A stretch of DNA of 64,000 bases from Martinezella hainanensis (GCF_900094555.1 NZ_FMAC01000002.1:496001-560000), one strand, 5' to 3'; numbered from the stretch's first letter, positions 24,576-36,616 are shown. A program made the numbers and translations. The notes: generated by a model from the sequence alone, not told the origin.

Positions 24576-24998
24576 ATGGGTATCTTCGACAAGATCAAGG
24601 GTGCAATCTGGGGAGAAGCCAAGGCTGCCGAGGCAGCTCCGGCACCTTCGCAGAGCACGGCGGCAACAACCAATCCGGAACCTGCGGCTCCGTCCGCGAC
24701 GACGGCAGCAACTTCGCCTGCCACCAGCGCGCCGTCCGCTCCGGTGGATATCGCCTCGATCCTCGACGCCGCCGTCAAGAAGAGCGGCCAGAAGCTGGAT
24801 TGGAAACATTCGATCGTCGACCTGATGAAGGCGCTCGGCATGGATGCGAGCCTTTCGGAGCGCAAGGAACTGGCACAGGAACTCGGCTATACGGGCGATG
24901 CTGGCGATTCCGCCAAGATGAATATGTTCCTCCACAAGGCTCTTCTGCAGAAGCTTGCGGACAATGGCGGCAAGGTGCCGGCCGATCTTCTCGATTGA
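24576..24998 (+). CDS. DUF3597 domain-containing protein
   Basis: A 140-residue protein. It begins MGIFDKIKGAIWGEAKAAEA, then an Ala/Pro/Thr/Ser-rich linker (about 20-58), then the helical DUF3597 domain (about 60-140) with VDIASILDAAVKKSGQKLDW, SIVDLMKALGMDASLSERKELAQELGY and the LHKALLQKLADNGGKVP ending. The start is ATG 24576; the frame is open upstream through the tRNA-Gly gene, but that part cannot be coding. The domain resembles LysM-associated regions in some proteins, but its function is unknown. It sits between the tRNAs and tuf. Confidence 0.88.
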   Translation: MGIFDKIKGAIWGEAKAAEAAPAPSQSTAATTNPEPAAPSATTAATSPATSAPSAPVDIASILDAAVKKSGQKLDWKHSIVDLMKALGMDASLSERKELAQELGYTGDAGDSAKMNMFLHKALLQKLADNGGKVPADLLD

Positions 24999-25331
24999 TA
25001 GCCTTTCGCCCTCGGCGGTCGGCCATTGCGGGCGCCGCCGGATGGCAATGCTGGCTGCGGCAATGAGCGATCATTGTCGGTTGACGATTGCGCGCTCCCG
25101 CCGATGGGCGAGGGCGTGTTTTATTATGCGGCAATCAGATGTTCGGTCGGGTTTCGGGCGCCGGAGATCTGGAATTCCTTCCTGAACGCTCCTATCTAAC
25201 CGACTGAACCGGCGAACGCTTTTATGTTTTGCCGGAAAGGCTGGCGAACCTTGTGCGGCGAAGGAATGTCGAAGGCTGCGGATCATGCGCCATCGGCCGG
25301 GCTTTGTCGAAAATAGGGCCTGCAATTAAGT

Positions 25332-25360
25332 CTTGCGCAAACGCGACGAAAGCCTTAAAC
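25332..25360 (+). promoter_or_regulatory. Possible promoter of tuf
   Basis: CTTGCG (25332-25337) and TTAAAC (25355-25360) are 17 bases apart and lie 57 bases upstream of the tuf start. The -35 agrees with the rhizobial CTTGAC form at five of six positions; the -10 is weak. The rest of the 418-base gap 24999-25416 shows no gene or other convincing signal. Confidence 0.4.
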
Positions 25361-25416
25361 GGCGGCACTAAACCGGTTCGCCGGGGTCACTCATTACGTT
25401 CATAGGAAGCATTCAA

Positions 25417-26592
<1,176 letters not shown>

Positions 26593-26599
26593 TTCGAAG

Positions 26600-26666
26600 T
26601 CGGCCGCTCCATCCGAGTGGCCGATTCGATGACAATATTATGATGCAAGCGGCTGTAGCCGCTTGC
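26600..26666 (+). terminator. Two hairpins after tuf
   Basis: TCGGCCGCTC (26600-26609) pairs with GAGTGGCCGA (26615-26624) with one G-U pair, and GCAAGCGG (26645-26652) pairs with CCGCTTGC (26659-26666). Neither has a T-tract, so they may mark the 3' end by pausing or processing. They lie in the 309-base gap 26593-26901, which has no gene. Confidence 0.45.
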
Positions 26667-26782
26667 TTATGACATAGAAATGTTGCAAATGGCGCGCGAG
26701 CGCGATTTGCGTGCTGCTTCGGATGACGAAGCGGCCAATGAAATTAACAATAAGGTGGGCCGAAAGGCCTAAAGAGTGGATG

Positions 26783-26804
26783 GGGATGCCGTCGCTGGCG
26801 TCCC
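26783..26804 (+). promoter_or_regulatory. Hairpin in the S10 leader
   Basis: GGGATGCC (26783-26790) pairs with GGCGTCCC (26797-26804) with one G-U pair around a 6-base loop, about 100 bases before rpsJ. In E. coli, ribosomal protein L4 controls this operon through a leader hairpin. Here only a hairpin is seen; no L4 binding is implied. Confidence 0.4.
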
Positions 26805-26901
26805 TCTCGATCTTTGAAACCGGTGGTCCGCCTTAGGAAACAGAACAATCCGTGCCCTTTTCGAGAGGCACGCGAGATAACAAACACAAGGATAACGTCG
26901 A

Positions 26902-27210
26902 ATGAACGGCCAAAATATCCGCATTCGCCTGAAGGCGTTCGATCACCGGATTCTCGATGCTTCCACGCGCGAGATCGTGTCGACGGCGAAGCGCACCGGT
27001 GCTAGCGTCCGGGGCCCCGTTCCGCTTCCGACTCGTATCGAGAAGTTTACGGTAAACCGGTCCCCGCACATCGACAAGAAGAGCCGCGAGCAGTTCGAGA
27101 TGCGCACGCACAAGCGCCTTCTCGACATCGTTGACCCGACCCCGCAGACGGTAGACGCGCTGATGAAGCTCGATCTCGCCGCCGGTGTCGATGTTGAGAT
27201 CAAGCTCTGA
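26902..27210 (+). CDS. rpsJ: 30S ribosomal protein S10
   Basis: A 102-residue protein that opens the S10 cluster and, besides its ribosomal role in the 30S head, pairs with NusB in antitermination. The opening [16 protein letters not shown] and the [20 protein letters not shown] loop are characteristic, ending [12 protein letters not shown]. Length is normal. rplC follows after 39 bases. The previous gene on the strand is tuf, 309 bases away, with leader hairpins between. Confidence 0.98.
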   Translation: MNGQNIRIRLKAFDHRILDASTREIVSTAKRTGASVRGPVPLPTRIEKFTVNRSPHIDKKSREQFEMRTHKRLLDIVDPTPQTVDALMKLDLAAGVDVEIKL

Positions 27211-27249
27211 GACCTCTGGTTCTCGAGCTGAGTGAGAAGGATTGAACCG

Positions 27250-27891
27250 ATGCGTTCAGGTGTGATTGCACAGAAGGTGGGAATGACCCGCGTCTATAAC
27301 GACGCCGGCGAGCATGTCCCGGTTACCGTATTGCGTATGGAAGGCTGCCAGGTCGTGGCCCAGCGCACAGTTGAAAAGAATGGCTACACCGCAGTTCAGC
27401 TCGGTGCCGGCCAGGCTAAGGTTAAGAACACGACGAAGGCTCTTCGCGGCCATTTCGCCGTTGCAAGCGTAGAGCCGAAGGCCAAGCTCGCAGAATTCCG
27501 TGTCACGGAAGACAATCTGCTCGCAGTTGGCACCGAGCTCAACGCAGGTCACTTCACGGCGGGTCAGCTCGTCGATGTGACCGGCACGACGATCGGTAAG
27601 GGCTTTGCCGGCGCCATCAAGCGCCACGGCTTCGGCGGTCTGCGCGCCACGCACGGTGTGTCGGTTTCGCACCGCTCGCACGGTTCGACCGGTTCGCGCC
27701 AGGACCCGGGCAAGGTGTTCAAGAACAAGAAGATGGCTGGTCACATGGGCCAGACCCGCGTTACGACGCAGAACCTTGAAGTGGTATCGACCGACGAAGA
27801 TCGTGGTCTGATCCTGGTCAAGGGTGCGGTTCCCGGCTCCAAGGGTGCCTGGATCATCGTGCGCGACGCCGTCAAGTCGGCAGCGAAGTAA
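27250..27891 (+). CDS. rplC: 50S ribosomal protein L3
   Basis: A 213-residue protein of the 50S subunit needed early in assembly near the peptidyl transferase centre. I took ATG 27250 ([16 protein letters not shown]); the frame extends to 27232 without need. The [13 protein letters not shown] and [28 protein letters not shown] loops, which reach into the core of the subunit, identify it. The last residues run [16 protein letters not shown]. rplD follows after 13 bases. Confidence 0.98.
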   Translation: MRSGVIAQKVGMTRVYNDAGEHVPVTVLRMEGCQVVAQRTVEKNGYTAVQLGAGQAKVKNTTKALRGHFAVASVEPKAKLAEFRVTEDNLLAVGTELNAGHFTAGQLVDVTGTTIGKGFAGAIKRHGFGGLRATHGVSVSHRSHGSTGSRQDPGKVFKNKKMAGHMGQTRVTTQNLEVVSTDEDRGLILVKGAVPGSKGAWIIVRDAVKSAAK

Positions 27892-27904
27892 GGGAGCCGG
27901 ATCA

Positions 27905-28525
27905 ATGGAATTCAACGTCAAGACTCTTGAGGGCAAAGACGCCGGGAAGGTTTCCCTTTCTGATGCGATTTTCGGCCTCGAGCCGCGTGAAGACATTCTC
28001 GCTCGCGTCGTTCGCTGGCAGCTTGCCAAGAAGCAGCAGGGCACGCATCAGGCCAAGGGCCGCGCTGACGTAGCGCGCACCGGTGCCAAGATGTACAAGC
28101 AGAAGGGTACGGGCCGCGCTCGTCACCATTCGGCTCGCGCTCCGCAGTTCCGCGGCGGTGGTAAGGCTCACGGCCCGGTCGCTCGCAGCCACGAGCACGA
28201 TCTGCCGAAGAAGGTTCGCGCCCTCGGCCTGCGTCACGCTCTCTCGGCCAAGTTCAAGGCTGAAGACGTGATCGTCATCGACAATCTCGTCGCAACCGAA
28301 GCCAAGACCAAGGCACTCGCTGGCGCTTTCGAGACGCTCGGCCTGACGAACGCTCTGTTCATCGGCGGCGCTGAGCTCGACAGCAACTTCAAGCTCGCAG
28401 CCAAGAACATCCCGAACATCGATGTTCTGCCGGTTCAGGGCATCAACGTTTACGACATCCTGCGCCGCGGCAAGCTCGTGCTGTCCAAGGCTGCAGTTGA
28501 AGCTCTAGAGGAGCGATTCAAGTGA
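27905..28525 (+). CDS. rplD: 50S ribosomal protein L4
   Basis: 206 residues from ATG 27905 ([19 protein letters not shown]). The long extended loop [36 protein letters not shown] lines the peptide exit tunnel, and macrolide-resistance changes occur in it; it looks wild type here. In many bacteria L4 represses the S10 operon. The stop overlaps the rplW start by 4 bases. Confidence 0.98.
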   Translation: MEFNVKTLEGKDAGKVSLSDAIFGLEPREDILARVVRWQLAKKQQGTHQAKGRADVARTGAKMYKQKGTGRARHHSARAPQFRGGGKAHGPVARSHEHDLPKKVRALGLRHALSAKFKAEDVIVIDNLVATEAKTKALAGAFETLGLTNALFIGGAELDSNFKLAAKNIPNIDVLPVQGINVYDILRRGKLVLSKAAVEALEERFK

Positions 28526-28815
28526 CGGATCTTCGCCATTACGATGTGATCGTTTCTCCTGCGATCACCGAAAAGTCCACGCTGGTTTCGGATAATAACC
28601 AGGTTGTTTTCAACGTTGCCAAGACCGCGACGAAGCCTGAAATCAAGGCTGCCGTCGAGGCGCTGTTCGGCGTCAAGGTTACGGCCGTCAACACTCTGCT
28701 GCGCAAGGGCAAGACCAAGCGGTTCAAAGGTCTCGTCGGCAAGCAGAAGGACGTGAAGAAGGCTGTTGTGACGCTCGCCGAAGGCCAGTCGATCGACGTC
28801 TCCACCGGTCTCTGA
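28522..28815 (+). CDS. rplW: 50S ribosomal protein L23
   Basis: 97 residues with a GTG start overlapping the rplD stop (GTGA), so translation is coupled. L23 sits at the tunnel exit and contacts trigger factor and SRP. Characteristic stretches are [39 protein letters not shown] and a KGKTKRFKG loop. rplB follows after 11 bases. Confidence 0.97.
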   Translation: MTDLRHYDVIVSPAITEKSTLVSDNNQVVFNVAKTATKPEIKAAVEALFGVKVTAVNTLLRKGKTKRFKGLVGKQKDVKKAVVTLAEGQSIDVSTGL

Positions 28816-28826
28816 GGAATAAGAAA

Positions 28827-29663
28827 ATGGCATTGAAAACATTCAATCCGACGACCCCGAGCCAGCGTCAGCTGGTCATCGTCGATCGCTCCTCGCTCTA
28901 CAAGGGCAAGCCGGTCAAGACGCTGACGGAAGGCCTCACCTCCAAGGGTGGCCGTAACAACACCGGCCGTATCACCGTTCGCTTCCAGGGCGGTGGTCAC
29001 AAGCGCAGCTATCGTCTGGTCGACTTCAAGCGTCGCAAGTTCGACGTTGAAGCATCGGTCGAGCGCATCGAATACGATCCGAACCGTACCGCTTACATCG
29101 CTCTGGTGAAGTACACGGATGGCGAACTGGCCTACATCCTCGCTCCGCAGCGCCTCGCTGCCGGCGACAAGGTCATCGCTTCGGAAAAGGCAGTGGACGT
29201 GAAGCCGGGCAACACCATGCCGCTTCAGTTCATCCCGGTCGGCTCCATCATCCACAATGTGGAGATGAAGCCGGGCAAGGGTGGCCAGATCGCTCGCTCC
29301 GCCGGCTCCTACGCGCAGCTCGTCGGTCGCGACCAGGGCATGGCGATCCTTCGCCTGAACTCTGGCGAACAGCGCCTCGTGCATGGCACTTGCCTGGCAA
29401 CGATCGGTGCGGTTTCGAACCCGGATCATGCCAACATCAACGACGGTAAGGCCGGTCGTTCGCGTTGGCGTGGCAAGAAGCCGCATAACCGCGGTGTTGT
29501 CATGAACCCGGTCGACCATCCGCACGGCGGTGGTGAAGGCCGCACCTCCGGTGGTCGCCATCCGGTGACCCCATGGGGCAAGCCAACCAAGGGCAAGCGT
29601 ACGCGGTCGAACAAGTCGACCGACAAGATGATTATGCGCTCGCGCCATCAGCGCAAGAAGTAA
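28827..29663 (+). CDS. rplB: 50S ribosomal protein L2
   Basis: 278 residues. L2 joins the subunits and supports peptidyl transfer. The signature [18 protein letters not shown] near the C-terminus, [19 protein letters not shown] near the start and the NHPHGG-like NPVDHPHGG with the functionally vital His are all present. rpsS follows after 15 bases. Confidence 0.98.
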   Translation: MALKTFNPTTPSQRQLVIVDRSSLYKGKPVKTLTEGLTSKGGRNNTGRITVRFQGGGHKRSYRLVDFKRRKFDVEASVERIEYDPNRTAYIALVKYTDGELAYILAPQRLAAGDKVIASEKAVDVKPGNTMPLQFIPVGSIIHNVEMKPGKGGQIARSAGSYAQLVGRDQGMAILRLNSGEQRLVHGTCLATIGAVSNPDHANINDGKAGRSRWRGKKPHNRGVVMNPVDHPHGGGEGRTSGGRHPVTPWGKPTKGKRTRSNKSTDKMIMRSRHQRKK

Positions 29664-29678
29664 GAGAGGAAGTCTCAA

Positions 29679-29957
29679 GTGGCTCGTTCAGTATGGAAAG
29701 GTCCGTTTGTTGACGGCTATCTTCTCAAGAAGGCTGAGAAGGTGCGTGAAGGCGGACGTAACGAAGTAATCAAGATGTGGAGCCGTCGCTCCACCATCAT
29801 GCCGCAGTTCGTCGGTCTTACCTTCGGCGTCTACAACGGCAGCAAGCACATTCCGGTCAGTGTCAATGAAGACATGGTCGGACACAAGTTCGGCGAGTTC
29901 GCCCCGACCCGTACCTATTATGGTCACGGTGCGGACAAGAAGGCGAAGAGGAAGTAA
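29679..29957 (+). CDS. rpsS: 30S ribosomal protein S19
   Basis: 92 residues with a GTG start preceded by AGAGAGGAAG. S19 binds 16S rRNA in the 30S head with S13. [19 protein letters not shown] and [21 protein letters not shown] and [16 protein letters not shown] identify it. rplV starts 2 bases later. Confidence 0.97.
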   Translation: MARSVWKGPFVDGYLLKKAEKVREGGRNEVIKMWSRRSTIMPQFVGLTFGVYNGSKHIPVSVNEDMVGHKFGEFAPTRTYYGHGADKKAKRK

Positions 29958-29959
29958 CA

Positions 29960-30348
29960 ATGGGCAAGGCAAAAACCGAACGCCGGCTGAAGGACAATGA
30001 AGCGCAGGCAGTTGCGCGCACGCTCCGTGTCAGCCCGCAGAAGCTCAACCTGGTCGCGGCTTCGATCCGCGGCAAGAAGGTTGATCGCGCGCTCGCAGAG
30101 CTGGAATTCTCGCGCAAGCGTATCGCTGGCGCCGTGAAGAAGACGCTCGAATCTGCGATCGCCAATGCAGAAAACAACCACGATCTCGACGTTGACTCGC
30201 TGGTCGTAGCGGAAGCTTACGTCGGCAAGTCCATCGTCATGAAGCGTTTCCACGCTCGTGGCCGTGGCCGTGCGTCTCGTATCGAGCGTCCGTTCGCGCA
30301 CCTGACGATCGTCGTTCGTGAAGTGGAAGCTCAAGGGGAGGCCGCATA

Positions 30349-30349
<1 letters not shown>
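29960..30349 (+). CDS. rplV: 50S ribosomal protein L22
   Basis: 129 residues. L22 has a long hairpin that reaches into the exit tunnel and binds 23S r[28 protein letters not shown] and the hairpin [32 protein letters not shown] are typical. The stop codon overlaps the rpsC start by one base (TAATG), which couples their translation. Confidence 0.97.
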
Positions 30350-31074
<725 letters not shown>

Positions 31075-31110
31075 TAGCGTACGTGGCAGATAAGTTCGGA
31101 GAATAAGAAA

Positions 31111-31524
31111 ATGTTGCAGCCAAAGCGTACGAAGTACCGCAAGCAATTCAAGGGCCGCATCAAGGGCGTTGCCAAGGGTGGTTCTGATCTGGCGTTCGGC
31201 GAATTCGGCCTGAAGTCGCAGGAGCCCAACCGCGTCAACGCTCGTGAGATCGAAGCGGCTCGCCGCGCGATCACGCGCTATATGAAGCGCGCCGGCCGTG
31301 TATGGATCCGCGTGTTCCCGGATGTTCCGGTAACCGCAAAGCCGACCGAAGTCCGTATGGGTAAAGGTAAGGGCTCTGTCGAATACTGGGCATGCAAGGT
31401 CAAGCCCGGCCGTATGATGTTCGAGATCGACGGTGTGAGCGAAGAAATCGCTCGTGAGGCTCTGCGCCTCGGCGCTGCCAAGCTCTCGGTCAAGACGCGC
31501 TTCGTTCAGCGCATTGCAGAGTAA
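31111..31524 (+). CDS. rplP: 50S ribosomal protein L16
   Basis: 137 residues. L16 is near the A site and organises the 23S rRNA there. [19 protein letters not shown] and the [16 protein letters not shown] [14 protein letters not shown], then [24 protein letters not shown] identify it. rpmC follows after 11 bases. Confidence 0.97.
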   Translation: MLQPKRTKYRKQFKGRIKGVAKGGSDLAFGEFGLKSQEPNRVNAREIEAARRAITRYMKRAGRVWIRVFPDVPVTAKPTEVRMGKGKGSVEYWACKVKPGRMMFEIDGVSEEIAREALRLGAAKLSVKTRFVQRIAE

Positions 31525-31535
31525 GGAAGAAGCTC

Positions 31536-31736
31536 ATGAAAGCCGCAGATGTTCGCGCCCTGAGCGCCGACCAACTCAAGGACGAGCTTGCCAAGCTGAA
31601 GAAGGAGCAGTTCAACCTGCGCTTTCAGAAGGCGACCGGCCAGCTCGAGAAGTCCTCGCGCATCAACGAAGTCCGTAAGGACATCGCTCGCGTAAAAACC
31701 ATTGCCCGCCAGAAGGCGGCAGAAGCAAAGGCCTAA
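31536..31736 (+). CDS. rpmC: 50S ribosomal protein L29
   Basis: 66 residues, a two-helix protein at the tunnel exit next to L23. [43 protein letters not shown] is the family pattern. It follows rplP by 11 bases and precedes rpsQ by 12. An Ala-rich C-terminus (QKAAEAKA) is common in rhizobia. Confidence 0.96.
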   Translation: MKAADVRALSADQLKDELAKLKKEQFNLRFQKATGQLEKSSRINEVRKDIARVKTIARQKAAEAKA

Positions 31737-31748
31737 AGGAAAAATAAC

Positions 31749-31988
31749 ATGCCGAAGCGCATTCTGCAGGGCGTCGTGGTCAGCGACAAGAACGAGAAGA
31801 CGGTAGTTGTCCGCGTTGAGCGTCGTTTCGCTCACCCGCTGCTCCAGAAGACCGTTCGTCGTTCCAAGAAGTACAAGGCTCACGACGAAAACAATCAGTA
31901 CAAGACCGGCGACGTCGTTTCCATCGAGGAATGCGCGCCGATCTCCAAGGATAAGACCTGGACGGTCGTTTCCGCCCAGTCCAAGTAA
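31749..31988 (+). CDS. rpsQ: 30S ribosomal protein S17
   Basis: 79 residues with the OB fold of S17, a primary 16S rRNA binder. [33 protein letters not shown] and the [31 protein letters not shown] block are typical. It ends the S10 part; 225 bases with two hairpins separate it from rplN. Confidence 0.97.
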   Translation: MPKRILQGVVVSDKNEKTVVVRVERRFAHPLLQKTVRRSKKYKAHDENNQYKTGDVVSIEECAPISKDKTWTVVSAQSK

Positions 31989-31992
31989 CAGA

Positions 31993-32024
31993 ATTTCGCT
32001 CAGGCCCTTGCGTCTGGGCGAAAT
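31993..32024 (+). other. Hairpin after rpsQ
   Basis: ATTTCGCTCAG (31993-32003) pairs with CTGGGCGAAAT (32014-32024), an 11 bp stem with one G-U pair, starting 5 bases past the rpsQ stop. No T-tract follows. It may be an RNA processing or stability element at the end of the S10 part. Confidence 0.5.
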
Positions 32025-32052
32025 ATCTGTATGAAGCACGAGCTTGGAAGCA

Positions 32053-32078
32053 GGACGCTCGAGAACGGGCGTTCTTTT
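32053..32078 (+). terminator. Terminator-like hairpin between rpsQ and rplN
   Basis: GGACGCTC (32053-32060) pairs with GGGCGTTC (32067-32074), including two G-U pairs, and is followed by TTTT and further T. It lies in the 225-base gap between rpsQ and rplN, which contains no gene. It suggests partial termination ahead of a separate spc promoter, which I did not locate. Confidence 0.5.
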
Positions 32079-32213
32079 GCTTTATTGATGGCCGGCAGAG
32101 ACGATCCTTGAGGTCCCGAAGCCAGGCATAATCAGACAAGACACTAGTCCATAAGCCGGGGTAGGGGGTCACTTGGCCCAACCATTCCGGTAACAACAAG
32201 AAGGCGACCTGAC

Positions 32214-32582
32214 ATGATTCAGATGCAAACAAACCTCGACGTGGCGGATAATTCCGGCGCACGTCGTGTCATGTGCATCAAGGTGCTGGGCGGCTCGAAG
32301 CGCAAGTATGCCTCGATCGGCGACGTTATCGTCGTTTCGATCAAGGAAGCTATTCCGCGCGGCCGTGTGAAGAAGGGTGACGTGATGAAGGCGGTCGTCG
32401 TTCGTACCGCCAAGGACATCCGTCGTCCGGATGGCAGCGTCATCCGCTTCGATACCAACGCAGCAGTCCTCATCGACAACAAGAAAGAGCCGATCGGCAC
32501 CCGTATCTTCGGACCGGTTCCGCGCGAACTTCGCGCCAAGAACCACATGAAGATCATCTCGCTGGCTCCAGAAGTACTGTAA
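32214..32582 (+). CDS. rplN: 50S ribosomal protein L14
   Basis: 122 residues. L14 contacts the 16S rRNA at an intersubunit bridge and binds Rsf[34 protein letters not shown], the [26 protein letters not shown] block and [13 protein letters not shown] identify it. It opens the spc part. rplX follows after 11 bases. Confidence 0.98.
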   Translation: MIQMQTNLDVADNSGARRVMCIKVLGGSKRKYASIGDVIVVSIKEAIPRGRVKKGDVMKAVVVRTAKDIRRPDGSVIRFDTNAAVLIDNKKEPIGTRIFGPVPRELRAKNHMKIISLAPEVL

Positions 32583-32593
32583 GGAGCGGAGCG

Positions 32594-32902
32594 ATGCAGA
32601 AGATCCGTAAAGGCGACAAGGTTGTCGTATTGACCGGTAAGGACAAGGGCCGTACCGGCGAAGTCATTCAAGTGCTGCCGAAGGAAGACCGTGCGGTCGT
32701 TCGTGGCGTCAACGTCATCAAGCGCCATCAGCGCCAGACGCAGAACCAGGAAGCCGGCATCATCAGCAAGGAAGCCTCGCTTCACCTGTCCAACCTGGCA
32801 ATCGTCGACAAGGACGGTAAGCCGACCCGCGTCGGTTTCAAGGTTGTGGATGGCAAGAAGGTCCGCGTGGCCAAGACCTCGGGAGAAGTGATCGATGGCT
32901 GA
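32594..32902 (+). CDS. rplX: 50S ribosomal protein L24
   Basis: 102 residues with the KOW motif ([22 protein letters not shown], residues 3-24), an assembly initiator of the 50S subunit. Its 3' end overlaps the rplE start by 8 bases. The basic NVIKRHQR segment follows the KOW part. Confidence 0.97.
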   Translation: MQKIRKGDKVVVLTGKDKGRTGEVIQVLPKEDRAVVRGVNVIKRHQRQTQNQEAGIISKEASLHLSNLAIVDKDGKPTRVGFKVVDGKKVRVAKTSGEVIDG

Positions 32903-33452
32903 GGTAAAGTACGAGCCGCGGCTCAAGAAGGAATACGTTGCTCGCATCCGCGCGGCGATGCAGGAGAAGTTCTCCTACGCTAACGAGATGCAGATCCCGA
33001 AGCTGGACAAGATCGTGATCAACATGGGTGTTGGCGAAGCGACGGCTGATTCGAAGAAGCCAACCGTTGCTGCTGCAGACCTCGCGGCCATCGCAGGCCA
33101 GAAGCCGGTCATCACCCGCGCACGCAACTCCATCGCTGGCTTCAAGGTCCGCGAAAATATGCCGATCGGCGCGAAGGTCACCCTGCGCGGCGCCCGCATG
33201 TATGAGTTCCTGGATCGTCTGGTCAACATCGCGCTTCCGCGCGTTCGCGACTTCCGCGGCCTGAACCCGAAGAGCTTTGACGGTCGTGGCAATTTTGCCA
33301 TGGGCATCAAGGAGCACATTGTGTTCCCTGAGATCAACTACGATAAGGTTGATCAGATGTGGGGCATGGACATCATCGTTTGCACGACGGCGACGACCGA
33401 CGACGAAGCACGGGCTCTTCTGAAAGAGTTCAACTTCCCGTTCCGTCAATAA
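32895..33452 (+). CDS. rplE: 50S ribosomal protein L5
   Basis: 185 residues. L5 holds 5S rRNA and touches the P-site tRNA. The ATG at 32895 lies inside the rplX end. [21 protein letters not shown], the [25 protein letters not shown] block, [15 protein letters not shown] and [14 protein letters not shown] are typical. rpsN follows after 33 bases. Confidence 0.98.
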   Translation: MAEVKYEPRLKKEYVARIRAAMQEKFSYANEMQIPKLDKIVINMGVGEATADSKKPTVAAADLAAIAGQKPVITRARNSIAGFKVRENMPIGAKVTLRGARMYEFLDRLVNIALPRVRDFRGLNPKSFDGRGNFAMGIKEHIVFPEINYDKVDQMWGMDIIVCTTATTDDEARALLKEFNFPFRQ

Positions 33453-33485
33453 CCGTAACGACGAGCGTAGAAAAGGAACCCTGAT

Positions 33486-33791
33486 ATGGCGAAGACAAGC
33501 GCAGTTGAAAAGAACAAGCGCCGCCGCAATACGGTTGCCAACCAGGCCGCAAAGCGGGCTGCTCTCAAGGCAATCATCATGAACCAGTCTCTTTCGATCG
33601 AAGACCGGTTCAAGGCCACTCTGAAGCTGGCATCGCTGCCGCGCGATGGATCGAAGACCCGTATTCGCAACCGTTGCGAAGTATCTGGCCGTCCGCGCGC
33701 CTACTACCGCAAACTGCGCATGTCGCGTATCGCGCTGCGTGAACTCGGCAATCTCGGCAAGGTGCCGGGTATCGTCAAGTCCAGCTGGTAA
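33486..33791 (+). CDS. rpsN: 30S ribosomal protein S14
   Basis: 101 residues of the long, zinc-free (C-minus) S14 form; no CxxC pairs are present. [31 protein letters not shown] and the closing [41 protein letters not shown] identify it. It binds in the 30S head. rpsH follows after 12 bases. Confidence 0.97.
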   Translation: MAKTSAVEKNKRRRNTVANQAAKRAALKAIIMNQSLSIEDRFKATLKLASLPRDGSKTRIRNRCEVSGRPRAYYRKLRMSRIALRELGNLGKVPGIVKSSW

Positions 33792-33803
33792 GGAGCAGAT
33801 TAG

Positions 33804-34202
33804 ATGTCTATGACTGATCCTTTGGGCGATATGCTCACCCGCATCCGCAATGGCGCTTCGCGCCGCAAGTCGTCGGTTTCGACGCCTGCGTCCAAGCTCC
33901 GTGCACGCGTTCTCGATGTGCTCCAGGCTGAAGGCTACATCCGTGGCTATTCCGTCGTCGATTTCGGCAATGGCAAGTCTGAGCTCAACATCGAACTCAA
34001 GTACTACGAAGGCGCATCGGTGATCCGCGAGATCGGCCGTGTGTCTAAGCCGGGCCGCCGGGTTTATGTCTCGGTCAAGTCCATTCCGCAGGTCGCGAAC
34101 GGCCTCGGCATCACCATCCTTTCGACTCCGAAGGGCGTGATGGCCGATCACCAGGCTCGCGAACAGAATGTTGGTGGCGAGGTTCTCTGCTCGGTCTTCT
34201 AA
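33804..34202 (+). CDS. rpsH: 30S ribosomal protein S8
   Basis: 132 residues. S8 is a primary 16S rRNA binder and, in E. coli, the translational repressor of the spc operon by binding near rpl[32 protein letters not shown] and the [21 protein letters not shown] end with [10 protein letters not shown] are typical. A second Met two codons on (M-S-M-T-D) could also start translation. rplF follows after 43 bases. Confidence 0.97.
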   Translation: MSMTDPLGDMLTRIRNGASRRKSSVSTPASKLRARVLDVLQAEGYIRGYSVVDFGNGKSELNIELKYYEGASVIREIGRVSKPGRRVYVSVKSIPQVANGLGITILSTPKGVMADHQAREQNVGGEVLCSVF

Positions 34203-34245
34203 GATCGAACAGAGATATCTCCCTCGAAACAGACAGGTTTGAAAA

Positions 34246-34779
34246 ATGTCTCGTATCGGTAAGAAGCCCGTTCAGGTACCTGCAGGGATCACGGCCACGG
34301 TTGATGGCCAGAAGGTGACTGCCAAGGGCCCCAAGGGCGAGCTGTTTTTCGTCGCTAACGACGAAATCGGTCTCAAGCTGGAAAACAACGCAATCGTCGT
34401 GACGCCGCTCAACGACTCCAAGGATGCTCGCGCAAAGTGGGGCATGTCCCGCACGATGATCGAGAACATCCTGAAGGGTGTTAAGGACGGCTACGAGCGT
34501 AAGCTCGAAATCAACGGCGTCGGCTATCGCGCGTCCATGCAGGGCAAGAACCTGCAGCTGGCGCTCGGCTTCAGCCACGACGTGGTTTATGAGCCGCCGC
34601 AGGGCATCACGATCGCTGTGCCGAAGCCGACGGAAATCGTCGTCACCGGCATCAACAAGCAGCAGGTCGGCCAAGTTGCAGCTGAAATCCGCGAATACCG
34701 CGGCCCCGAGCCCTACAAGGGCAAGGGTGTTAAGTATGCCGAAGAGCGGATCATCCGCAAAGAAGGCAAGAAGAAGTAA
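34246..34779 (+). CDS. rplF: 50S ribosomal protein L6
   Basis: 177 residues, a duplicated fold at the sarcin-ricin and factor-binding site. [62 protein letters not shown], and the [26 protein letters not shown] end are typical. rplR follows after 12 bases. Confidence 0.98.
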   Translation: MSRIGKKPVQVPAGITATVDGQKVTAKGPKGELFFVANDEIGLKLENNAIVVTPLNDSKDARAKWGMSRTMIENILKGVKDGYERKLEINGVGYRASMQGKNLQLALGFSHDVVYEPPQGITIAVPKPTEIVVTGINKQQVGQVAAEIREYRGPEPYKGKGVKYAEERIIRKEGKKK

Positions 34780-34791
34780 GGAACACGCGAA

Positions 34792-35154
34792 ATGGCTAGC
34801 AGGAAAGAAGCACTTGCGCGTCGCGCCAACCGCGTGCGCCGTCAAATCAAGTCGGTGGCCAATGGCCGTCCGCGCCTGTCGGTTCATCGCTCGTCGAAGA
34901 ACATCTACGCCCAGGTCATCGATGACGTGGCTGGCAAGACCCTCGCGGCTGCCTCCACCCTCGACAAGGATCTGCGCGGTTCTCTGAAGACCGGTGCCGA
35001 TACCGCAGCCGCAGCCCTCGTTGGCAAGCTCGTTGCCGAGCGCGCCTCCAAGGCCGGCGTGAAGGAAGTCGTGTTCGATCGCGGCGCTTTCATCTACCAC
35101 GGCCGCATCAAGGCCCTGGCTGAAGCAGCCCGCGAAGGCGGCCTGACCTTCTAA
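34792..35154 (+). CDS. rplR: 50S ribosomal protein L18
   Basis: 120 residues. L18 binds 5S rRNA with L5. [45 protein letters not shown] and the [26 protein letters not shown] ending identify it. A 131-base gap with a hairpin follows before rpsE. Confidence 0.97.
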   Translation: MASRKEALARRANRVRRQIKSVANGRPRLSVHRSSKNIYAQVIDDVAGKTLAAASTLDKDLRGSLKTGADTAAAALVGKLVAERASKAGVKEVVFDRGAFIYHGRIKALAEAAREGGLTF

Positions 35155-35161
35155 TCAGATT

Positions 35162-35193
35162 TCCGGCCGGTGATCCCAAGGACGCCGGCCGGA
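35162..35193 (+). other. Hairpin between rplR and rpsE
   Basis: TCCGGCCGG (35162-35170) pairs exactly with CCGGCCGGA (35185-35193), a 9 bp GC-rich stem 7 bases past the rplR stop. There is no T-tract. It may cause pausing or protect the upstream mRNA, and leaves a 92-base leader for rpsE. Confidence 0.45.
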
Positions 35194-35285
35194 TATTCAC
35201 CGGGCCGCAGGTTTCCCGCAAGGGAAGGCATGCGGTCTTCGTTTTGTTTGCCGATTGCACCCGGAAAAGAAAAAGGAAGAGGACA

Positions 35286-35855
35286 ATGGCACAGGAAAAG
35301 AGGGCTCCGCGGGAAGACCGTCAGAGCCGTGAAGAGCGCGATAGCGAATTCGTCGACAAGCTGGTCGCGATCAACCGCGTCGCCAAGGTTGTCAAGGGTG
35401 GCCGTCGCTTCGGCTTCGCCGCTCTCGTCGTCGTTGGCGACCAGAAGGGCCGCGTAGGCTTCGGCCATGGCAAGGCACGCGAAGTGCCGGAAGCCATCCG
35501 CAAGGCAACCGAAAGCGCCAAGCGCGACATGATCTTCGTACCGCTGCGCGACGGCCGTACGCTGCATCACGACGTTCATGGCCGTCACGGCGCTGGCAAG
35601 GTTCTGCTGCGCTCGGCCAAGGTCGGTACCGGTATCATCGCCGGCGGCCCGATGCGCGCCGTTTTCGAAACGCTCGGCGTTCACGACGTCGTTGCCAAGT
35701 CGACCGGTTCGTCGAACCCGTACAACATGGTTCGCGCCACGTTCGACGCCCTGAAGCACCAGGTTCACCCGAAGGACATCGCAGCTCAGCGCGGCATCAA
35801 GTATGCCACCCTGCAGGCTCGCCGCGCCGCTTCGGGCAACGCCTCCGAAGAATAA
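35286..35855 (+). CDS. rpsE: 30S ribosomal protein S5
   Basis: 189 residues from ATG 35286 ([25 protein letters not shown]). S5 is near the decoding site and affects fidelity. [33 protein letters not shown] (dsRNA-binding fold) and [15 protein letters not shown] with [12 protein letters not shown] and [15 protein letters not shown] are typical. It follows AAGAGGAC as ribosome-binding site. rpmD follows after 13 bases. Confidence 0.97.
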   Translation: MAQEKRAPREDRQSREERDSEFVDKLVAINRVAKVVKGGRRFGFAALVVVGDQKGRVGFGHGKAREVPEAIRKATESAKRDMIFVPLRDGRTLHHDVHGRHGAGKVLLRSAKVGTGIIAGGPMRAVFETLGVHDVVAKSTGSSNPYNMVRATFDALKHQVHPKDIAAQRGIKYATLQARRAASGNASEE

Positions 35856-35868
35856 GGGAGTTTGACCT

Positions 35869-36081
35869 ATGGCCAAGACGACCAAGAAGGCTGAAGCTAA
35901 GGCGACCGTTACGGTCGAGCAGATTGGCAGCCCGATCCGCCGTCCGGATGTTCAGCAGAAGACGCTGATCGGTCTCGGACTGAACAAGATGCACCGTCGC
36001 CGCACGCTGGAAGATACTCCGGCTGTTCGTGGCATGATCCGTGCTGTCCAGCATCTCGTTCGCGTTGTCGACGAGAAGTGA
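35869..36081 (+). CDS. rpmD: 50S ribosomal protein L30
   Basis: 70 residues, slightly longer than the usual 60 because of a Lys/Ala-rich N-terminus ([15 protein letters not shown]). The L30 pattern is [48 protein letters not shown]. It binds 23S rRNA domain II. rplO follows after 17 bases. Confidence 0.96.
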   Translation: MAKTTKKAEAKATVTVEQIGSPIRRPDVQQKTLIGLGLNKMHRRRTLEDTPAVRGMIRAVQHLVRVVDEK

Positions 36082-36098
36082 GCCGGAGGTAATTCGCT

Positions 36099-36572
36099 AT
36101 GAAACTGAATGAAATCAAGGATAACGAAGGCTCGACCCACAGCCGCAAGCGCCTCGGCCGCGGCATCGGCTCCGGCTCCGGCAAGACCGGCGGCCGTGGT
36201 GTAAAGGGTCAGAAGTCTCGTTCGGGCGTTGCGATCAACGGCTTCGAAGGCGGTCAGATGCCCATCTACCGTCGTCTGCCGAAGCGCGGCTTCAACAACA
36301 TCTTCGCAGCCGACTATGTTGTCGTGTCGCTGGCACGCATCCAGGCTGCCGTCGATGCCGGCAAGCTCGATGCCAAGAACACGGTTGATGCAGCCGCTCT
36401 CAAGGCCGCTGGCGTCATTCGCCGCGTCAAGGACGGCGTTCGCGTTCTCTCTGACGGCGAACTGAAGACGAAGCTCGCTCTCGAAGTTGCAGGCGCTTCC
36501 AAGACCGCAGTCGAGAAGATCGAAAAGGCTGGCGGTTCCGTCAAGCTGCTCGCTGTCGCTGCTGCAGAATAA
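36099..36572 (+). CDS. rplO: 50S ribosomal protein L15
   Basis: 157 residues. L15 has a long Gly/Lys-rich extension into the 50S core: [28 protein letters not shown], then [20 protein letters not shown]. It ends the spc set here and is followed by a strong terminator, so secY is not obligatorily in the same transcript. Confidence 0.97.
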   Translation: MKLNEIKDNEGSTHSRKRLGRGIGSGSGKTGGRGVKGQKSRSGVAINGFEGGQMPIYRRLPKRGFNNIFAADYVVVSLARIQAAVDAGKLDAKNTVDAAALKAAGVIRRVKDGVRVLSDGELKTKLALEVAGASKTAVEKIEKAGGSVKLLAVAAAE

Positions 36573-36582
36573 TATTATCAAT

Positions 36583-36616
36583 AATCGCCCGAAGTGACTT
36601 CACTTCGGGCGATTTT
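36583..36616 (+). terminator. Terminator between rplO and secY
   Basis: AATCGCCCGAAGTG (36583-36596) and CACTTCGGGCGATT (36601-36614) make a 14 bp perfect stem with a 4-base ACTT loop and a TTTT run (36613-36616). It lies 11 bases past the rplO stop. It splits secY-adk from the ribosomal protein genes and implies a promoter in the 182 bases before secY. Confidence 0.92.
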